9,036 nucleotides of DNA from positions 1 to 9,036 of the forward strand of contig JAAXGS010000027.1 in NCBI GenBank assembly GCA_012271225.1, in the 5' to 3' direction. Below, piece by piece: positions 6,062-9,036 of this stretch (position 1 is the stretch's first letter; each line of letters begins with the position of its first letter). A program made the translations under genes and the position numbers. Under the pieces are notes generated by a model that searched no databases, had not been told where the DNA came from, and saw nothing but the letters and a program-made list of their open reading frames with translations. This stretch comes from Dehalococcoidia bacterium. GTDB lineage: Bacteria > Chloroflexota > Dehalococcoidia > UBA6926.

Positions 6062-6913
6062 TCAGGCGCGAGTGGCCACGATTTCCAGCCAGTTGCGGCG
6101 GACAAAGGAGAGCTGCATGTCCCGGAACGTGTCACGAATTGCCTCACGCAGGATGTCGCTTGCGGTTTCCAGGCGAATGCCGGGGAGCGCGCCCTGAACG
6201 AAATCCGAGAACGCGCAGATGTCCAGCCACCCCTCAATCGGCACCTCGATGGGGATGACGCGCTCCTCTCTGACGGTGAAACCGGCCTCCGCAAGCAGGG
6301 ACTTGTACTCATCCGCCGTCAGTTGCTGCCGCGCCATCACCCTGTCCTTGGTTGGGCTGAGGCCGTGAACGGACTTCAACAGCCGGTGCGCGCGCATCAT
6401 CCATCGGCGGTAGAACGGCTCCGTTTCCGGCAGGATGGAGCCGGAATAGAAGGTGCTGTTGAAGCCGAACAGCCCCCCCGCCCTGAGCGCGCGGGCGATG
6501 CCGCCCAGAACGTCCCTCTTGTTGTCCACAAGATGGATGGCGTTGCAGAAGACCACGGCATCCACCCGTTCCGAGATGACCTGGGAGAGATCCTCGGCCT
6601 TGGCGTTGGCAAAATCGACGATGGCATCGTCGACATTCGTGAAATGCTGCCGCGCCTCCTCAAGCGCGTGCGGCGACAGATCAACGCCGAGGATCCAGGC
6701 GCCCTCCTTGCCGCGAACCTTGTCGAGGACCATGCGGGTGATGAGCCCGGGGCCGCAGGCCAGGTCAATGACACGCTGGCCGGGCTGCAGCCCGAGCAGA
6801 TCGATGAGCCTGCGGTTTTCCTCCTGATAGAAGGGCTGATGGGCGAAGGCGCTGAAGGAATAGTCTTCCACGCGCCCGTCAGACGGGGCGGCGGAAGGGT
6901 TGGAATGGGTCAT
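6062..6913 (-). CDS. Class I SAM-dependent methyltransferase
   Basis: This 283-residue protein has a Rossmann-like methyltransferase core. Motif I is VIDLACGPG (48-56), the acidic residue of motif II is in GVDLSP (76-81), an acidic NAKAEDLSQV stretch lies around 103-112, and the motif IV region is DAVVFCNAIHLV (118-129). It is followed by the ALRAGGLFGFNSTF strand (142-155). The C-terminal 120 residues, starting SGSILPETEPFYRRWMM, are probably the substrate-specific part and resemble nothing I can name. There is no membrane segment. The GAGGG ribosome site sits 8 nt before the ATG at 6913, only 29 nt after the rpsU stop, so the two are likely co-transcribed. Small molecules, lipids or quinone-like compounds are all possible substrates. 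A role in modifying ribosomes is only suggested by the neighbour. Confidence 0.87.
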   Translation of the reverse strand: MTHSNPSAAPSDGRVEDYSFSAFAHQPFYQEENRRLIDLLGLQPGQRVIDLACGPGLITRMVLDKVRGKEGAWILGVDLSPHALEEARQHFTNVDDAIVDFANAKAEDLSQVISERVDAVVFCNAIHLVDNKRDVLGGIARALRAGGLFGFNSTFYSGSILPETEPFYRRWMMRAHRLLKSVHGLSPTKDRVMARQQLTADEYKSLLAEAGFTVREERVIPIEVPIEGWLDICAFSDFVQGALPGIRLETASDILREAIRDTFRDMQLSFVRRNWLEIVATRA

Positions 6914-6942
6914 CTATCGTTCCCTCTCAGCGTTCACACGCG

Positions 6943-7116
6943 CTAGTTGCGCCGCCGCCGCGCCTTGCGAGCCTTGAACCGCGCTCGTTCTTGCTTGGAG
7001 ATGAAGTGGCGTTTTTCCTTGGCCTGCCTCAGGATGCCGGACCGCTCGACAACTGATCGGAACCGTCTGATCAATTGCTCCTGGCTCTCTCCGTCACGCA
7101 GGACTACATACGTCAT
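6943..7116 (-). CDS. rpsU: 30S ribosomal protein S21 (bS21)
   Basis: This short gene encodes 57 residues reading MTYVVLRDGESQEQLIRRFR (1-20), then SVVERSGILRQAKEKRHFIS (21-40), and ends in the basic tail KQERARFKARKARRRRN. The V.LRDGE...E..LIRRF start, the central SGIL..AK.KRHF block and the arginine-lysine-rich C-terminus are the S21 signature. S21 binds the 30S platform near the anti-Shine-Dalgarno end of 16S rRNA and helps initiation. The length is in the normal range of about 55-70. The ATG at 7116 has a strong GGGAGGGA ribosome site about 10 nt upstream. It heads a probable operon with the methyltransferase and flavin reductase and is preceded by an extended -10 promoter. Confidence 0.95.
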   Translation of the reverse strand: MTYVVLRDGESQEQLIRRFRSVVERSGILRQAKEKRHFISKQERARFKARKARRRRN

Positions 7117-7193
7117 CCGCCGCGTCCCTCCCTCAGCTTTCCGGCTGTTGCCTGTGTCTCAGCGCTCGTACGGCGCACGCTGTTCCACGTCCA

Positions 7194-7202
7194 TTTATAT
7201 CA
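7194..7202 (-). promoter_or_regulatory. Extended -10 promoter for rpsU
   Basis: On the minus strand TGA followed by TATAAA forms a TGn extended -10 element, five of six matches to TATAAT. Bases 7217-7222, where a -35 would fall, do not match TTGACA. A start near 7187 would give a leader of about 70 nt before rpsU. The same 9-mer TGTGATATA precedes the next gene upstream. Confidence 0.5.
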
Positions 7203-7241
7203 CACCGCCGCGGATGCCGAGTGGATGGTCACCACGGGCGG

Positions 7242-7583
7242 CTAATGCCGCGGCCGGTCGGGGGAGTTGCGTTGACGCGTGAAGCACTCCGCGCAATAGA
7301 CGGGCCGGATGCCGCGCGGCTCAAAGGGCACCTCGGTCTCCCGGCCGCACTCCGCGCATGTGGCCGGATACATCTGGCGGCGCGGCCGCTCAGGCGCGGC
7401 GGTGGACGTCTCCGTCGTCTCGCGCCGCTGCGCCATGTCCAGGCGGTGAACGATGCGACAGGCGTAACACCGCTTGGGATCGTTGCGAAAGCCGCGATCC
7501 GAATAGTATTTCTGCTCGCCGGCCGTAAAGATATAGGTCTTGCTGCAATCCTTACAGGTCAGTCTGCGGTCGCTGAAAGTCAT
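7242..7583 (-). CDS. Double zinc-ribbon protein (zf-trcl plus CxxC-x17-CxxC modules)
   Basis: This 113-residue soluble protein has two predicted zinc sites. The first uses C10-x2-C13 and C39-x2-C42 around TYIFTAGEQKYYSDRGFRND (17-36), the pattern of the probable zinc-ribbon family zf-trcl. The second uses C76-x2-C79 and C97-x2-C100 with exactly 17 residues between the pairs, the CxxC-x17-CxxC module. A polar linker (about 50-70) joins them. The function of both families is unknown to me; nucleic acid or protein binding is a reasonable guess. The ATG at 7583 is preferred because GGGAG lies 6 nt upstream and MTFSDRRLTC matches the usual family start. An alternative ATG at 7613 would add ten residues. 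The gene stands alone between two promoter-bearing gaps. Confidence 0.85.
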   Translation of the reverse strand: MTFSDRRLTCKDCSKTYIFTAGEQKYYSDRGFRNDPKRCYACRIVHRLDMAQRRETTETSTAAPERPRRQMYPATCAECGRETEVPFEPRGIRPVYCAECFTRQRNSPDRPRH

Positions 7584-7646
7584 GTCGCGCTCCCATGTGC
7601 CATATGCATCCATGCTATCCGTATAACGGTCATGGATACCGCACGG

Positions 7647-7655
7647 ACTATATCA
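7647..7655 (-). promoter_or_regulatory. Extended -10 promoter for the zinc-ribbon gene
   Basis: On the minus strand TGA followed by TATAGT makes a TGn extended -10 element. The hexamer 17 nt upstream (CCTTTT) is not a good -35. A start near 7641 would leave a leader of about 57 nt to the preferred ATG at 7583, and would also include the alternative ATG at 7613. Confidence 0.5.
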
Positions 7656-7723
7656 CATGTCCGCTGCTCAAAAGGCCGCCGTCATCGTCGTCTGTTCACG
7701 GAAGCACTCGCGCTGCCATTGTC

Positions 7724-7742
7724 CGCCCGCATGACGCAGGCG
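7724..7742 (-). terminator. Possible U-less terminator hairpin after the DUF5808-like gene
   Basis: Starting 6 nt after the stop codon, CGCCUGC and GCGGGCG can form a 7-bp stem (one G-U pair) around a 5-nt loop. No U tract follows. The position between a convergent-free gene end and the next promoter fits a transcript end, but GC-rich DNA often yields such stems by chance. Confidence 0.3.
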
Positions 7743-7748
7743 CGCCGC

Positions 7749-8012
7749 CTACATGCGGCTGATGCGGTCCATCAGAGCGGCGAAGTTGATTCCCCAGCCG
7801 ATGCCGGCCACCTTTCCTGTCAGGATACGCCTGTCACGCGGATTCCAGTAGGCCTCACGAAACTGCCTGAGGCTTGGCGGGCGCAGGTCATAGGGCACAA
7901 ATCCAAGCGCCCGGCCGTGCCATCGCTCACTCTCCGGCCCCTTGCGCAGCTCCTGATAGATAACGGCCAGGATAACCGCCACGGTGAGCAGCTGCGAGAG
8001 TCTCCTGATCAT
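7749..8012 (-). CDS. Small membrane-anchored protein with DUF5808-like C-terminus
   Basis: This 87-residue protein begins with two arginines and a hydrophobic helix, SQLLTVAVILAVIYQEL (6-22), followed by a charged stretch. That suggests one N-terminal membrane anchor with the rest probably in the cytosol or outside; topology is not settled. The C-terminal part has AYWNPRDRRILTGKVAGIGW (55-73 region) and GINFA, resembling the NPDDpR...K..GiGW..NFa signature of DUF5808, a domain of unknown function often attached to membrane segments. The second D of NPDD is kept but the preceding position is R. The ATG at 8012 is 12 nt after the M16 peptidase stop with only a weak ribosome site, so it is probably coupled to the peptidase. 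I can give no biochemical function. Confidence 0.7.
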   Translation of the reverse strand: MIRRLSQLLTVAVILAVIYQELRKGPESERWHGRALGFVPYDLRPPSLRQFREAYWNPRDRRILTGKVAGIGWGINFAALMDRISRM

Positions 8013-8024
8013 TATCGCCGCCGA

Positions 8025-9036
8025 TTACCGGCCCTCAATGATGTTTCGGAAATTGCGGTCGCCGCGGTAGGGCCCCACGACGGCCAGGCGGTACCGCTCC
8101 GGCACGAAGAAGCGCTGCGCGACGCGGAGGATGTCGTCTGTCGTAATGCGGTCCAGCTGCTCCACAACCTCCTCCGGCGTCTCGATCCTGCCGTAGGTGA
8201 TCTCCTGTCCGCCCAGCCAGCCTGAAATGCTGCGCGTGTCCTCCAGCCGCAGCAGCATCCGCCCCTTGGTCAACTCCCGCGCGCGATCCAGTTCACTTTG
8301 GGAAATGTCGCGGGTTGCCCGCTCCAATTCGCTGATGATGGCCCCAACCGCCTGCGGCCCGCGTGCGGGAACTGTGCCCGCAAAGATTGCCATCGCGCCC
8401 GTGTCCCGCAGGTAGAGAACGTCCGTATCGACTTCATAAACAATGCCGAGCCGTTCACGCAGTTCCAGAAAGAGGCGGCACGCCATGCCGTCGCCCAGAA
8501 TCGCGTTCAGAAGCCACAGTGTGCGCCGGTCCGGATCACTCCCGGCTATGGAGGGGAGCATCAGGCAGATGTTGGCCTGTTCCGTCTTGCGGTATTCAAG
8601 CGCCACGCGGTTCTTTGGCGCTGTGTTGTCCGCGGGGGTCATGCGCCGCGGCTGCCCCGCCGGCCATGCCTCCAGCGGCCCCGCGATGAGATCCTCAATC
8701 TCACCGTGCTCGATTTGCCCGGCCACCGCCAGCACAACCTGAGAGGGATCGTATTGCTCCCGCATGTAGGACATGATCGCGTCGCGCGTGATGGCGCGAA
8801 CGCTTGACTCCGATCCGGCGATATCCTGTCCCAGGGGCTGATCCGGCCACATCATGTTGTGCGCGATCTGAAAGACGCGCTGCGAGGGCGAGTCATACGC
8901 CGTATGAATCTCCTCGAGAATGACATCGCGCTCCTTCTCGATCTCCTCGCCGGGGAAGGTGGAGTGCACCAGCATGTCGCAGAGGAGATCGATGCCGATG
9001 GAGAGGTGGGGTCGGGCGACCCGCGCCCAATAGAGC
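8025..9036 (-). CDS. M16 (insulinase-like) zinc peptidase, C-terminal part
   Basis: At least 336 codons are visible; the reading frame continues to the window edge, so the ATG at 8975 is internal. The fragment begins within the first peptidase domain (HLSIGIDLLCDM) and contains EIEKERDVILEEI, where the third zinc ligand (a glutamate) lies in this family. The linker QYDPSQVVLAVAGQIEHGEIED follows, and then the second, inactive domain. That domain includes GMACRLFLELRERLGIVYEV with the conserved Arg and Tyr used for substrate binding, and DTGAMAIFAGTVP. The HxxEH zinc motif would be in the missing N-terminal 80-90 residues, so catalytic competence cannot be judged. Expected full length is about 420. 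Family members degrade or process peptides; many bacterial genomes hold them as active or inactive pairs. It precedes the DUF5808-like gene by 12 nt. Confidence 0.93.
   Translation of the reverse strand, partial: LYWARVARPHLSIGIDLLCDMLVHSTFPGEEIEKERDVILEEIHTAYDSPSQRVFQIAHNMMWPDQPLGQDIAGSESSVRAITRDAIMSYMREQYDPSQVVLAVAGQIEHGEIEDLIAGPLEAWPAGQPRRMTPADNTAPKNRVALEYRKTEQANICLMLPSIAGSDPDRRTLWLLNAILGDGMACRLFLELRERLGIVYEVDTDVLYLRDTGAMAIFAGTVPARGPQAVGAIISELERATRDISQSELDRARELTKGRMLLRLEDTRSISGWLGGQEITYGRIETPEEVVEQLDRITTDDILRVAQRFFVPERYRLAVVGPYRGDRNFRNIIEGR

Noticed and set aside
6020..6946. 308-codon open frame on the plus strand opposite the methyltransferase
   Set aside because: The opposite strand holds a clear methyltransferase with motif I and a good ribosome site; this frame shows no domain.
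7205..7241. Possible terminator stem (CCGCC/GGCGG outer pair) after the zinc-ribbon gene
   Set aside because: The outer pair encloses a long, weakly paired interior, no U tract follows, and the arms run directly into the rpsU -10 region. This is not enough to call.
7221..8225. 334-codon open frame on the plus strand
   Set aside because: It runs antisense through the zinc-ribbon gene, its promoter, the DUF5808-like gene and the end of the peptidase. No family motif is visible and no promoter or ribosome site is evident.
1..9036. CRISPR arrays, insertion sequences, tRNA or rRNA genes
   Set aside because: No direct-repeat array, transposase, terminal inverted repeat or cloverleaf-like sequence was seen on either strand.

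Overview
This is a GC-rich bacterial chromosome window in which every gene I can support lies on the minus strand, so the biological reading direction runs from 9036 down to 1. The likely source is a Chloroflexota bacterium, possibly Dehalococcoidia/SAR202-like. This is an inference from a two-module zinc-ribbon protein (a CxxC ribbon followed by an exact CxxC-x17-CxxC module), an S12 carrying the roughly 13-residue insertion seen in Firmicutes, and a str operon that runs straight into the S10 operon without tuf. No rRNA marker is present to confirm it.

Layout in transcription order. (1) 9036-7749: the C-terminal three quarters of an M16 (insulinase-like) zinc peptidase, coupled across 12 bases to a small membrane-anchored protein with a DUF5808-like tail. 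(2) 7583-7242: a monocistronic-looking gene for a double zinc-ribbon protein with its own extended -10 promoter. (3) 7116-5514: a probable operon of rpsU (S21, only 57 residues), a class I SAM methyltransferase and a flavin reductase, again behind an extended -10 promoter. An 18-bp inverted repeat follows it. (4) 5471-1: a near-consensus sigma70 promoter, a leader of about 170 nt, then rpsL-rpsG-fusA-rpsJ-rplC-rplD-rplW-rplB, with rplB cut by the window edge.

The ribosomal part is a conventional str-S10 superoperon. It encodes S12, S7, EF-G, S10/NusE, L3, L4, L23 and L2 with tight spacing (1 to 35 nt), which implies one transcript and translational coupling. The least ordinary DNA is the rpsL leader. 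It predicts a 5'-terminal hairpin, a 25-codon upstream reading frame, and a second stem whose loop contains that frame's stop codon, with a repeated GGGGCG block that allows alternative pairing. The methyltransferase and flavin reductase have recognisable folds but no assignable substrate. I found no CRISPR array, mobile element, tRNA, rRNA or defence system, and nothing that I would call a new system with confidence.
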